Shown: positions 9,299-18,384 of the stretch, one piece after another
Numbering within the stretch: position 1 is the stretch's first letter
Layout of the letters: the number at the start of each line of letters is the position of its first letter
NCBI GenBank assembly: GCA_024233875.1
Contig: JACKPB010000004.1
Location: forward strand, 248,001-312,000
Length of the DNA stretch: 64,000 nucleotides
Source of the DNA: Leptospiraceae bacterium
Lineage (GTDB): Bacteria; Spirochaetota; Leptospiria; Leptospirales; Leptospiraceae
Direction: 5' to 3'
The notes under the pieces: model-generated
Databases searched by the model: none
The model's input: the letters and a program-made list of their open reading frames with translations, nothing else
What the model was told of the DNA's origin: nothing
Position numbers and translations under genes: made by a program

Positions 9299-9675
9299 GC
9301 AAATTGGCACTGATTGTTTGTTTTTTTTTCTTGAGTTTTTGTAGTAGACGATTGATTAAAAAACAGGATATTTCTCATCTGAATGAGTACTACAAGGACA
9401 AAACTTATTATTTGAAAGAAAATATTGTACTAAATTCAAAAGAGTCTTTAAAAAAAGGGACGTCTGTTAAAATCTGGATAGAATCGACCCCTACGATTTT
9501 AAAGGTAAAGTGTTATCCAAGTACAATCGATAGAGAAATAGCGATCGGAAAAATGGTAGCGTACTTGATCAATGAGGATATTCGGAGAAATGAATTTTCT
9601 TATGAGATGCTGGAAGAACTGATTGATCAAAAACTCATCTATTATTTACCGTCAGAAATAAAGGGAAATCGATAG
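9289..9675 (+). CDS. Small putative lipoprotein
   Basis: A 128-residue protein beginning with a hydrophobic segment that ends in FLSFC (Cys at about residue 18). This could be a lipobox, although Phe before the Cys is atypical even for spirochaetes. The rest is charged with no recognised domain. The start is TTG at 9289, overlapping the catalase stop by 10 bases, which suggests translational coupling. It precedes the M23-T2SS block, but a promoter lies between them. Confidence 0.6.
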   Translation: MYLSKLALIVCFFFLSFCSRRLIKKQDISHLNEYYKDKTYYLKENIVLNSKESLKKGTSVKIWIESTPTILKVKCYPSTIDREIAIGKMVAYLINEDIRRNEFSYEMLEELIDQKLIYYLPSEIKGNR

Positions 9676-9684
9676 AAAAACAAG

Positions 9685-9714
9685 TTGACACATAAAAGAA
9701 AAGGATTCGATACT
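9685..9714 (+). promoter_or_regulatory. Sigma70-type promoter for the M23/T2SS operon
   Basis: TTGACA (9685-9690) and GATACT (9709-9714) are separated by 18 bases. The predicted start point, about 7 bases on, falls at or next to the ATG at 9722. The transcript may therefore be nearly leaderless, unless the ATG at 9728 is used. Confidence 0.5.
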
Positions 9715-9721
9715 TAACACA

Positions 9722-10645
9722 ATGATAATGCACTGGTGGATTTTTATATTTTTTATACTTACTGTACTTTTTTCTTCTGTAATTTTTGCTAACCCTTTCG
9801 ACTCATTTGAAAATGAATTAAAAGACTACATCGATTCGGACTCAGACACCGATCTCGATCCGGAACTAAAAAAATTGTTCCAACCGGATGACAAAGCTGA
9901 AGATTCTTACAGGGTAGGGACATATTCAAGCGTTTCCTCGAACTACAAGCTTCCCTCCCATATCAAGGTTTCCCGATTGATTTCTACTACAGTAATCAAC
10001 AAAAGGGGAAAGAGCTCCGGTGGTTCTCACTACAAGGTTAGAGCCAAAGACACTCTGAGTGCTATAGCAAAACGTCACCACACTTCAGTAAAAGCTATCA
10101 AAAGTCTCAATAACCTCAAGTCTGACGTGATTCGAATCGGTCAGACATTGAGATTGAACGGTGGTTCTTCTTCTCCTCAAATTGCCAGCTCCAGCAAAGT
10201 ATACAAGATGAAAGTATTTGCTATGCCTGTGCTCAAAGGTAGAGTGACTTCCAGATACGGATACAGAAAAGATCCATTCAACCCCAATGTAAAAAACTTC
10301 CATTCCGGATTGGACTTGTCCGCTCCTGTTGGGACTCCCGTTATAGCCTCTGCTGATGGTATCGTGGAGTTCAAAGGCAGAAATGGTGGATACGGAAATA
10401 CTGTAATCATTCGACATAAGCAGGGATACAAGACGATCTATGCTCATTGTTCTACTACAACTGTAGAAATTGGTGAACAAGTAAAAATGGGTACTGTTAT
10501 TGGATCTGTCGGTAGAACCGGAACTGCGACCGGTGCTCACCTGCATTTTGAAGTTATGAGAAGAGGAAAATTTGTTAATCCGGAATCAGCTCTAAAGAAA
10601 GTTGAAATCGTTACAGCGAAATCGTCCGGAATTTCCGGTTCCTAA
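9722..10645 (+). CDS. LysM-M23 peptidoglycan endopeptidase
   Basis: A secreted or periplasmic murein endopeptidase of 307 residues. It has an N-terminal signal peptide or anchor (residues 1-24), an acidic linker, and a LysM domain (about 103-143, ending RIGQTLRL). A LytM/M23 domain (about 165-290) carries the zinc and catalytic motifs HSGLD and HLHFE, and also has YGNTVIIRH and IYAHC. It lies directly before gspC. Murein cleavage could help the secretion machine cross the cell wall, but that is inference. No ribosome binding site is evident, in line with the near-leaderless promoter prediction. Confidence 0.9.
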   Translation: MIMHWWIFIFFILTVLFSSVIFANPFDSFENELKDYIDSDSDTDLDPELKKLFQPDDKAEDSYRVGTYSSVSSNYKLPSHIKVSRLISTTVINKRGKSSGGSHYKVRAKDTLSAIAKRHHTSVKAIKSLNNLKSDVIRIGQTLRLNGGSSSPQIASSSKVYKMKVFAMPVLKGRVTSRYGYRKDPFNPNVKNFHSGLDLSAPVGTPVIASADGIVEFKGRNGGYGNTVIIRHKQGYKTIYAHCSTTTVEIGEQVKMGTVIGSVGRTGTATGAHLHFEVMRRGKFVNPESALKKVEIVTAKSSGISGS

Positions 10646-10653
10646 TTTCCTCG

Positions 10654-10678
10654 ATTTCAGCATTCACTTAGCTGAAAT
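10654..10678 (+). other. Hairpin between the M23 gene and gspC
   Basis: ATTTCAGC and GCTGAAAT form a perfect 8-bp stem with a 9-base loop in the 51-base gap before gspC. There is no clean T-tract (ATATTTTG follows), so it may be an mRNA processing or attenuation hairpin rather than a full terminator. Confidence 0.4.
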
Positions 10679-10696
10679 ATATTTTGAGGAATTTGA

Positions 10697-11623
10697 ATGA
10701 ATGGGATATTACTTCGCCTTCAAAAAAATGGTTTCTATCTTCTCTTTCCCATTGTCATTTTATTATCCTATTCCCTAGCCAGTGTAGCCCGTGCTACAAT
10801 AGTTTTTCTGTTTTCCGGCAATGAAGAAATTGCCGGTTCCTCTCTCAAACTCAACAATCCAAATCAAAACAAAAAAGTCCCCAAGACAGTCAATGTGTAT
10901 GAGGATACCGTCACCGGAAATATGATTCGGGGAGCGAGCCTTACTCCCGAAATGCTTCAGGGTGGCAACCAGGCTGGTGGACCCAATCAATCCATAGAGC
11001 TCACTGAAGATGTTCCCGGTGCTGAAGAATTGTTTATCACAGGAATCATTTCCGGAGCTTCCAGATATGCCCGTGCAACAATTAAGGAAAAAGACAAAGA
11101 CGAAGCCGAAGAATATGCAATTGGGGATAAGGTAGCTGGATACAGAATCAAAAAAATACTTCAACATTATGTTGTTCTCTACAAAAATGGTGTGAACATT
11201 AAAGTCGAAGTAGGAGAGACACTAGCCGAAGCGAAAAAAAGAATTTTGGAAAATGAGCCTGAAAAACAGGAGGATAGTTTTTTTGATGGAAATTGTCCGG
11301 TTACCAAAAGAAAAATTTCCAGAACTAGTTTCCAGGGGCTTTTGAAAAACCCTGCTGATATTTACAAAGATGCCCGATTTGGACCGAACCTTGTAGAGGG
11401 TCAAATCGATGGATACAAACTGTTTCAAGTTCCCTCTACTCACATTTTTTATCAATTGGGAGCACGAAATGGCGACATTATCAAAAGGGTAAATGGAATG
11501 CCATTGAATGATACTGAAAAAATGATCGAAATTTGGAATAATGTAAAAAATTCTTCCAAAGTTACTGTGGATCTCGACCGTAGGGGAAAGTGTGCCACAT
11601 ATGATTTCACTATAGGAAACTAA
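10697..11623 (+). CDS. gspC: Type II secretion protein C-like, inner membrane PDZ protein
   Basis: A 308-residue protein with one N-terminal membrane helix (about 10-38), a disordered linker, an HR-like domain (about 112-178, containing TGIISGASRYARATI and YAIGDKVAGYRIKKIL), and a C-terminal PDZ-like domain (about 232-300, with GARNGDIIKRVNGMPL). This is the GspC plan, in which the HR domain binds the secretin. It is the first clear gsp gene and is 3 bases from the gspD frame. Sequence similarity to enterobacterial GspC is weak by eye. The order and domains carry the assignment. Confidence 0.8.
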   Translation: MNGILLRLQKNGFYLLFPIVILLSYSLASVARATIVFLFSGNEEIAGSSLKLNNPNQNKKVPKTVNVYEDTVTGNMIRGASLTPEMLQGGNQAGGPNQSIELTEDVPGAEELFITGIISGASRYARATIKEKDKDEAEEYAIGDKVAGYRIKKILQHYVVLYKNGVNIKVEVGETLAEAKKRILENEPEKQEDSFFDGNCPVTKRKISRTSFQGLLKNPADIYKDARFGPNLVEGQIDGYKLFQVPSTHIFYQLGARNGDIIKRVNGMPLNDTEKMIEIWNNVKNSSKVTVDLDRRGKCATYDFTIGN

Positions 11624-11641
11624 TCTTTGCAGAAGGAACTT

Positions 11642-13384
11642 ATGCGAATCCCAAAAAAAGCCTTTTCAATCTTAACTGTACTAATTCTATTCTTACTCTA
11701 TCCAATTTTTCTCAGTTCTCAGGAGAAGGATAGTTCAGCTGAGGATCAGAAGCACAATAAAGAAGCCGGTAAGCTCAGAAGGGGACGTGATGGAAAAGCC
11801 TACTTCACTGCTGATTGGAGAAACACAGAATTAAAGGATTTTCTGAAAGGAATGAGTGCGATTATCAAGAAGAATATTCTTGTAGATGAATCCATCAAAG
11901 GTAGAAAGATCACCATTATCTCACAGAAAAAGGTATTGGAGGAAGATTCGTATTCTTTCCTGAAGTCTGTCCTGGAAGCTCAGGGCTTCGGACTTATTGA
12001 AGAGAATGAATTGATCAAAGTAGTCAAACTCAAAGATTCTCTCGCAAAAGCAACTGTAGTAAAGATGGGAAGAGAACCCCTTACCGAAGAGGAAATAAAA
12101 TCCAATAAGGCCATCACTCAGATTGTCCCCATCTATCAGGCAAACGCTGTTGAGCTGGAACCTCTCTTAAAGAGGGTCACTTCACAGGATACAGATATTA
12201 TTGTATATAGAAATACAAATACCCTGGTGATCTCCGGATCCACCGGGGACATCAATAAGCTCCTGAAAATGATAGATAAATTGGACCAAAAAGTAGAAGG
12301 TCCGGGAACGATATCCAATGCGGGCGACATTCATATCTACACTCTGGAGCACAATGAATCGGAGAAGCTGACTCAGGTTCTGACGAAGCTGGATGTTCCG
12401 ATTGTGGAATCTGCGGTTCCCGATCCTTCCAAACCGGCGACAACTCAAAGGGGACAGAAGATCAAAGCTGTAGCTCACAAAGACTCCAATTCGGTGATTG
12501 TTACAGCAACCAAAGAAGAATGGCAGGAAATTCAACGAATCATTAAGATTCTCGACCTACCCAGAAAGCAAATTCTTCTCGAGGTTTTGATTGTGGAGCT
12601 AACCTCAAATGACCTGAATGATTTTGGGATTGATTGGAGGGTGAGAAACGAAGCCAATGCGCAGTTCAATTCAAATCTTGCCATTCAGGGGGGGATTATC
12701 GATAGTAAGGGTAGACCCTCTCAGGTGAATACCCTATCGGGATTTTCTCTCGGTTTCCTACGGGCGGGTAGTCCTCAGATCATTGGAGTCCTGAATGCAA
12801 ATCAAACCAATGAAAACTTCAATGTACTCTCCGCACCACAGATCCTCACCATGGACAATCAGGAAGCTGAAATCAATGTAGGACAGGACGTTCCCGTTCG
12901 AACCCAGAGCCGGAATGCGGGGTTGGGGGGAGCCAATGCGGTCACGGTGGACAATTACGAATACCGACCTACTGGTATCAAACTAAAGTTTACCCCCCAC
13001 ATCAATAAGAACGATAGGATCAATCTCGAACTCTATCAGGAAGTGAAAAACATTGCAGGGATCACGACTCAGGGCACAAACCCTACCTTCAATAAGAGGG
13101 ATATCAAGACTACCATCACTGTAGACAATACCCAAACGATAGTCATAGGTGGTTTGATTTCAAATGATAGACAGAAAAAAGTGACAAAGATTCCAATCTT
13201 TGGAGACATCCCACTCCTGGGTGCCTTCTTCAGAAGATCCACTACCCAGCTGGTCAAAACAAATCTAATGGTATTTTTGACTCCACATATTCTTGACAAT
13301 CGTATCAAGGCTGATCGTATTACAGCTGAAAAGCGGTTGGATCAGGAAAGAACTGAAGAGGAGAGAGAAAAATTACTCCGATGA
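11642..13384 (+). CDS. gspD: Type II secretion secretin
   Basis: Outer membrane secretin, the channel of the type II secretion system. It has a signal peptide (about residues 1-25), N0-like and N1-N2 repeats (about 45-300, with TNTLVISGSTGDINKLLKMI), and a secretin domain (about 310-560) containing VLSAPQILTMDNQEAEINVGQDVPV and IPIFGDIPLLGAFFR-type motifs. I chose the ATG at 11642, which has AAGGA just upstream, over an in-frame TTG at 11627. The last 4 bases overlap gspE (ATGA). The C-terminal tail is highly charged. Confidence 0.92.
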   Translation: MRIPKKAFSILTVLILFLLYPIFLSSQEKDSSAEDQKHNKEAGKLRRGRDGKAYFTADWRNTELKDFLKGMSAIIKKNILVDESIKGRKITIISQKKVLEEDSYSFLKSVLEAQGFGLIEENELIKVVKLKDSLAKATVVKMGREPLTEEEIKSNKAITQIVPIYQANAVELEPLLKRVTSQDTDIIVYRNTNTLVISGSTGDINKLLKMIDKLDQKVEGPGTISNAGDIHIYTLEHNESEKLTQVLTKLDVPIVESAVPDPSKPATTQRGQKIKAVAHKDSNSVIVTATKEEWQEIQRIIKILDLPRKQILLEVLIVELTSNDLNDFGIDWRVRNEANAQFNSNLAIQGGIIDSKGRPSQVNTLSGFSLGFLRAGSPQIIGVLNANQTNENFNVLSAPQILTMDNQEAEINVGQDVPVRTQSRNAGLGGANAVTVDNYEYRPTGIKLKFTPHINKNDRINLELYQEVKNIAGITTQGTNPTFNKRDIKTTITVDNTQTIVIGGLISNDRQKKVTKIPIFGDIPLLGAFFRRSTTQLVKTNLMVFLTPHILDNRIKADRITAEKRLDQERTEEEREKLLR

Positions 13385-15060
13385 GAAAAACACTGGGTGA
13401 AATCCTCATAGAAGATGGAGTGATCACCGAGAAAGAACTGACAGAGTCCCTAAAAGCTCAGTCGAAAAGTCATCTTCCGCTCGGACAGATCATTCTTAAA
13501 AAAGGCATTGCCGGCGAAGCCGATATCCTCAGGGCTCTTTCCAAGCTCCATCACATGCATTTTTATGAAAGAATTGAGTTTAAAAATCATGATGAGATCT
13601 TTGCCAATGTTCCTCTCAAACTCATTCAGAAAAGTAAGATAGTTCCATTTGATTATCAGGATTCTGTAGTTCTGGTAGCTGTTGCCGATCCAACAGATCT
13701 TCATCCAATGGATGATATCAAAATATTTCTAAAAGACTATACTGTAAAATTTGTAATTTCCCCCGAAACAGAAATAGATCGAATCATTCACGGACACTTC
13801 GACCGAACCACTGCCGACACAAAAGAGCTCATGGACGAAATGGTCGATGGGGAGTTGGGAGAGCTCGCGGAAGGTTTTGAGAATGATGCTCTGGATCTTT
13901 CCAATGAAGCGCCCATCATAAAGATGGTGAATGTAATCCTTTCTCAAGCAGTCACAGAAAGAGCTTCGGACATTCACATAGAACCCTTTGAGAAATCTAT
14001 AGTCGTTAGGTATCGCGTGGATGGAATTTTGCACAAGGTTCTTTCTCCTCCCAAATCCTACCAGGCCGGTATCATTTCCAGAATCAAAATCATGTCCAAT
14101 TTGAATATTGCTGAGAATCGACTTCCTCAGGATGGAAGAATTAAATTAAAATTAGCCGGAAAGGACATTGACATTCGGGTTTCGACCATTCCCTGTCAGT
14201 ACGGTGAGAGGGTGGTGATGCGACTTTTGAATAAGACAGATCAAAAGTATTCACTCACTACAATGGGGATAGGTGGAATTATGCTTGAGAGATTCAAAAA
14301 ACTCATCTATCAACCTCATGGAATTATTTTGGTAACGGGACCCACCGGTTCCGGAAAGTCCACTACCCTTTACTCTGCTCTCTCCGAATTGAATACCCCC
14401 GAACGAAATATCATCACCTGTGAAGATCCGGTAGAGTATCAATTTGATGGAATTAGCCAGATGCAGATGCAGGAAAAAATCGGACTGACCTTTGCGATCG
14501 GTCTCAGGGCGATCTTGCGACAGGATCCGGATGTAGTGATGGTGGGAGAGATTCGGGATGAGGAGACTGCACGGATTGCGATTCAGGCCTCTCTCACCGG
14601 TCACCTTGTGTTTTCTACACTTCATACGAATGATGCCTCTTCAGCCGTCACAAGATTGGTTGACATGGGAATCGAATCCTATTTAATAACGTCTACAGTT
14701 TTGGGGTTTCTCGCTCAACGTCTGGTCAGGGTCATCTGTAAGAGTTGTAAGAAAGCTTATGTTCCCGATGACAAAGAGTTGGAATCGATCGGAATACTTC
14801 GCTCCGAACTCATAGATGGACATCTAATGAAGGGTGAAGGTTGCAATGCATGTATGGGAACAGGGTACAAAGGACGAATGGGAATTTACGAGCTATTAGA
14901 AATGAACAATGATGTCAAAGCCCAAGTCTTAAGAGGGTCAGACTCAAATAAAATCAACGATGTCGCCCTGGCAACCGGTATGGTTCCACTCAGAGGTTAT
15001 GGAAAAATGAAAGTTATAGAGGGATTCACTACTGCTGATGAAGTATTGAGAGTTTGTTAG
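13381..15060 (+). CDS. gspE: Type II secretion ATPase
   Basis: Cytoplasmic hexameric ATPase that powers pseudopilus assembly. Its 559 residues contain an N1/N2 MshEN-type region (1-150), a Walker A GPTGSGKST (about 320-328), an Asp-box/Walker B region with DPDVVMVGEIRDEETA, and a His-box GHLVFSTLHTNDA. A C-terminal four-Cys zinc motif has CKSC (about 451) and CNAC (about 486). All catalytic features are intact. It overlaps gspD by 4 bases and is 9 bases from gspF. Confidence 0.95.
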   Translation: MRKTLGEILIEDGVITEKELTESLKAQSKSHLPLGQIILKKGIAGEADILRALSKLHHMHFYERIEFKNHDEIFANVPLKLIQKSKIVPFDYQDSVVLVAVADPTDLHPMDDIKIFLKDYTVKFVISPETEIDRIIHGHFDRTTADTKELMDEMVDGELGELAEGFENDALDLSNEAPIIKMVNVILSQAVTERASDIHIEPFEKSIVVRYRVDGILHKVLSPPKSYQAGIISRIKIMSNLNIAENRLPQDGRIKLKLAGKDIDIRVSTIPCQYGERVVMRLLNKTDQKYSLTTMGIGGIMLERFKKLIYQPHGIILVTGPTGSGKSTTLYSALSELNTPERNIITCEDPVEYQFDGISQMQMQEKIGLTFAIGLRAILRQDPDVVMVGEIRDEETARIAIQASLTGHLVFSTLHTNDASSAVTRLVDMGIESYLITSTVLGFLAQRLVRVICKSCKKAYVPDDKELESIGILRSELIDGHLMKGEGCNACMGTGYKGRMGIYELLEMNNDVKAQVLRGSDSNKINDVALATGMVPLRGYGKMKVIEGFTTADEVLRVC

Positions 15061-15069
15061 GAGAAGACT

Positions 15070-16296
15070 ATGGCCCTGTACCAATACACAGCTTTCAATA
15101 AGAAAGGGAAAGAAGAGAAAGGAATCATTGATGCCAACTCTCTACTGGCTGCAAGAAATAAACTCAAAGCCAAAGGACTCTATGTCCGAACAATGGTCGA
15201 AGACCATGAGAAGAAAGAAAGAGAAATGTTTCCCGCTCTTTCGAGAATTCTCTATCGAATCCCCAGAAAAACAGTAGCCCTTTTTGTCAGACAACTGGGA
15301 ACTCTCATTGGAGCAGGCATACCTCTGGATAGATCCATAAACAATATCATAGATCAAACCGAAAATCAAAACTTCAAAAAAGTAGCGATCGAGATGAAGA
15401 CGGCGATCACAGAAGGTAGCTCTCTATCACAGGCTATGGAAAAACATCCTACCGTTTTTCCCAGGCAGTATCCCTCTTTGATTTCGGTAGGAGAGAGAAC
15501 CGGTGAGTATGAAAAAACTCTGATGAGGTTAGCCGATTTGGAAGAGGCCTCTCTGGAATTGAAAAATAAGGTTCAGGTGGCCATGATCTATCCTTTCATC
15601 ATGGGACTTCTGTCGATGTCGGTGGCTATCTTCTTACTCACTGTAGTGATTCCTCAGATTCAGGAATTGTTCTCCCAATTTGATGCCGAACTACCCCTGA
15701 TCACGAGAGTAGTCATCGGACTTTCGTATGTTCTCACCCACTATTCTTTATTGATTTTAGCCGTTATTTTTGGTGTGATTTTTGGAATTTATAAATTTAA
15801 AAACTCTAAGTCAGGTAGACCCAAATGGGATAGCTTTGTTCTGAGCATTCCTATTTTTGGGAGTCTCACCAGAAAAGTATTGGTGAGCAATTTTGCCAGA
15901 AATCTCTCGGTGCTTCTGGGAAATCGTGTGAATCTCATAGTATCCTTAGAAATTGTGGGGATAGCAGTTAGCAATTCTATTTTTGAATCTGAAATCAAAT
16001 CAGCTGTTATGAAGATCAAAGAAGGTGGGAAGTTCTCTGATGCATTTGCAGGGTCTCAAATTCTCACCCCTATGGTCCTGGGGATGATAGCTGCCGGTGA
16101 ATTGTCTGATACAGTCCCGAAGATGATGGATAAATTGGCAGATATTTATGATTCAGAAGTAAATAATGCAATAAAGTCAATGACACAGAGTCTTGAACCC
16201 ATTATGATTGTGGTGATGGGTGGATTGATATTTACCATTATGGCGGCTATCATGACTCCTATGTACAAATTAACTCAAGAAATTCAAAATTTGTGA
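15070..16296 (+). CDS. gspF: Type II secretion inner membrane platform protein
   Basis: A 408-residue polytopic membrane protein with the duplicated T2SSF domain. The first copy (about 70-190) contains FVRQLGTLIGAGIPLDRSI, the second (about 270-395) contains FARNLSVLLGNRVNLIVSLE, and three membrane helices lie near 170-195, 220-240 and 375-398. It binds GspE and organises pseudopilus assembly. The start ATG has AGGAGA a few bases upstream. Length is normal for the family. Confidence 0.95.
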   Translation: MALYQYTAFNKKGKEEKGIIDANSLLAARNKLKAKGLYVRTMVEDHEKKEREMFPALSRILYRIPRKTVALFVRQLGTLIGAGIPLDRSINNIIDQTENQNFKKVAIEMKTAITEGSSLSQAMEKHPTVFPRQYPSLISVGERTGEYEKTLMRLADLEEASLELKNKVQVAMIYPFIMGLLSMSVAIFLLTVVIPQIQELFSQFDAELPLITRVVIGLSYVLTHYSLLILAVIFGVIFGIYKFKNSKSGRPKWDSFVLSIPIFGSLTRKVLVSNFARNLSVLLGNRVNLIVSLEIVGIAVSNSIFESEIKSAVMKIKEGGKFSDAFAGSQILTPMVLGMIAAGELSDTVPKMMDKLADIYDSEVNNAIKSMTQSLEPIMIVVMGGLIFTIMAAIMTPMYKLTQEIQNL

Positions 16297-16305
16297 GGTG
16301 CAAAA

Positions 16306-16782
16306 ATGAAAAAAAATAAATCCTTCCTTAGATTTCGACGGGGTTTGACTCTGGTAGAACTCTCGGTTGTGGTACTGATTCTCGGAGCGATCATTGCTCT
16401 GGTGGCTTTCAATATCAAACCCGGAGAGTTGAAAGATCAAACCGCTGTTCTTAAGCTCAAAAAGGATTCCAGTTTGATCCCCACTTACCTTTCTATGTAC
16501 GAAGATCGGTATGGAAAAATCCCTTCCGAAGAGCAGGGACTCATGGCCCTGGTTGAAAAACCTACAACCGGAGAAGTTCCGGACAATTATCGTCCCATAG
16601 TAAAGAATAAAAGTGATATCTTAGATCCCTGGAATACACCCTATCAATTGCGAATCGACAATAATGGTGATTATCAAATCATCACACTCGGAAAAGATAA
16701 AAAAGAAGGTGGAGAAGGGAAAAATGCAGATTTTGATATTCTGACCGATGATGAGTATCCTGCTGATTTTCAAAGAAATTAA
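16306..16782 (+). CDS. gspG: Major pseudopilin
   Basis: A 158-residue pseudopilin with a short basic leader, a type IV prepilin cleavage site before LTLVELSVVVLILG (after RRG), and a hydrophobic alpha-helix. The C-terminal region has DPWNTPYQL and TLGKDKKEGGEGKNAD, like the calcium-binding end of GspG. It needs a prepilin peptidase (GspO/PilD), which is not in this window. The next gene starts directly after its TAA. Confidence 0.92.
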   Translation: MKKNKSFLRFRRGLTLVELSVVVLILGAIIALVAFNIKPGELKDQTAVLKLKKDSSLIPTYLSMYEDRYGKIPSEEQGLMALVEKPTTGEVPDNYRPIVKNKSDILDPWNTPYQLRIDNNGDYQIITLGKDKKEGGEGKNADFDILTDDEYPADFQRN

Positions 16783-17370
16783 ATGATTTCGACCCCTTTC
16801 CGAGGATTCAGTTTTCACAAATCGAAATCTCGAAGGGGGTTAACACTTGTTGAAATTATCGTTGTTGTAGGAGTCATAGGTGTAGTGATGGGATTTGCCA
16901 TCTCTACACTAAAAGGGATGATTCGTCCTTCTGCAACCGGTGCGGCAGAAAAATTTCAAAAAGCTCTCCAATTCTGCTATAAAAATGCTATCATTCACAA
17001 TTCAGCAGTCATGCTCCGGGTGGATCTCGAAAACAATACCTACACTGCATTTCGTTTGGTTCGAACAGAAAGTGGTCTGGTGGAAAAGAAAATTCTAGCC
17101 GCTAAGCTTTCAAACTTCAGCAGGATCATGGACATTGAAGACATACGGGGGATCAAACAGGAATCAGGAATAGTGAACATTCCATTCACATATACAGGAA
17201 TTTCTGAAGATTACAATATTCATTTCGGGAATGAAGATGAAATCGTCAAAACCGTAATCAATTTCCGGTACAATGGGAGAACTCTGGTGCGTGATGGGGA
17301 AGTGCATCGAACTGTAGAAGAAAACAATGAAAAGAATTCAGTTTTTGAAGACGAAAAGAATAGGAATTAG
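16783..17370 (+). CDS. gspH: Minor pseudopilin, GspH-like
   Basis: A 195-residue protein with a prepilin signal: a basic leader of about 23 residues ending RRG, then LTLVEIIVVVGVIGVV and a membrane helix. The pilin domain that follows is beta-rich and longer than a major pseudopilin. Position after gspG suggests GspH, but sequence alone cannot separate H from other minor pseudopilins. The ATG immediately follows the gspG stop, and the 3' end overlaps the next gene by 44 bases. Confidence 0.8.
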   Translation: MISTPFRGFSFHKSKSRRGLTLVEIIVVVGVIGVVMGFAISTLKGMIRPSATGAAEKFQKALQFCYKNAIIHNSAVMLRVDLENNTYTAFRLVRTESGLVEKKILAAKLSNFSRIMDIEDIRGIKQESGIVNIPFTYTGISEDYNIHFGNEDEIVKTVINFRYNGRTLVRDGEVHRTVEENNEKNSVFEDEKNRN

Positions 17371-17872
17371 AAAAGGGATCAGTCTCATTGAAGTCGTCCT
17401 GGCTCTGGCTGTGGCTTCCTACATCATGACCCAGACATATATGCTGATCGGAAAGGGTGTCTATCTTCAAAAAGAAGCGATCAGTCTGACCAATGCAGTC
17501 TTTCTCGCAAAAATCAAAATGGCACAAATTGATTCGAGTCCCAAATTAGAAACAACCAGTTCGAATGGTGAAATTCCCGGGTACATTGGCTATCGATATG
17601 AAGTGGAAATCAAAGAGAAAGAAATTGATCTTTTGGAGCTTGCTGAAGGGAAAGGGAAAGACAAAGGAGTCAAAGATCTTCCTCCTGAGGATATGTTGGG
17701 CAAAGACTCTACCGGAAAATTTGAAGAATTGAGAAAGAAAAGAGGGGGAGCCAAGGGATCCAATACAGGGGGCACGATTAAGGTATTCAGTATTCGGGTG
17801 GCGATTTCCTATCCTTCCGGAGGTTCTGATAAGGTGTATGAGGTAGAAACATTCAAATCATCTAAATTTTGA
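17327..17872 (+). CDS. Minor pseudopilin, GspI/J-like
   Basis: A 181-residue protein with a prepilin-type leader ending RKG followed by ISLIEVVLALAVASYIM, then a charged, Lys/Gly-rich C-terminal part. The LIEV-LAL pattern fits GspI, but GspJ is possible. It starts inside the gspH-like gene (44-base overlap). The last 64 bases overlap the 3' end of a convergent membrane-protein gene. No gspK, L or M follows, so the rest of the apparatus must be elsewhere or missing. Confidence 0.75.
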   Translation: MKRIQFLKTKRIGIRKGISLIEVVLALAVASYIMTQTYMLIGKGVYLQKEAISLTNAVFLAKIKMAQIDSSPKLETTSSNGEIPGYIGYRYEVEIKEKEIDLLELAEGKGKDKGVKDLPPEDMLGKDSTGKFEELRKKRGGAKGSNTGGTIKVFSIRVAISYPSGGSDKVYEVETFKSSKF

Positions 17873-18384
17873 ACTTCCAAAGATTGTTCTTTTCTGCGAA
17901 TTTCTAAAATTGAAGTGAGTAGAGCTAGAAATATTGAACCCCCATATCCATAAACCGCAAAGGTGTAATTGAAATCGGATGCTATCCTGAAGTCCGTCAG
18001 GATTGGATTTGGATACACAAGAGCAGTGATGTAAACAATGGCAAGAATCAATTCAAACGAAATAAACAGTTTTTTGTGGATTTGAAATTGACCGAAGTTT
18101 CCTAGGAAAAAAGTAATGAGGCAGGAGATTACTAAATAGAGATTGATTTTGGAAGATACAAATATGACTTCTTCCACCTCTACAAAATTCACCGTATAAT
18201 AGATCCAGGGTCGGAGTGCAAAAAAAAGCTGAGCAAAAGTAGAGAGGAAAAGTAATTTTTCTATAAAACTCCATTTCCAAAATCCAGTTATCGATGATTT
18301 TAAAATGTGAAAGAGAAAGAGGATCCATTCCTTTAAGATCAAAAATGGAAGTGAAAAAATAAAAAAGACTGATTCAAGAATCAT
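17809..18384 (-). CDS. Hypothetical polytopic membrane protein
   Basis: A 191-residue protein with about four or five hydrophobic helices (around 4-30, 43-62, 75-97, 108-127 and 143-160) and a short charged C-terminal tail. I recognise no family. Its ATG overlaps the stop of the upstream RidA-like gene (ATGA), so the two are co-translated. Its 3' end runs 64 bases into the convergent pseudopilin gene. Confidence 0.6.
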   Translation of the reverse strand: MILESVFFIFSLPFLILKEWILFLFHILKSSITGFWKWSFIEKLLFLSTFAQLFFALRPWIYYTVNFVEVEEVIFVSSKINLYLVISCLITFFLGNFGQFQIHKKLFISFELILAIVYITALVYPNPILTDFRIASDFNYTFAVYGYGGSIFLALLTSILEIRRKEQSLEVQNLDDLNVSTSYTLSEPPEG

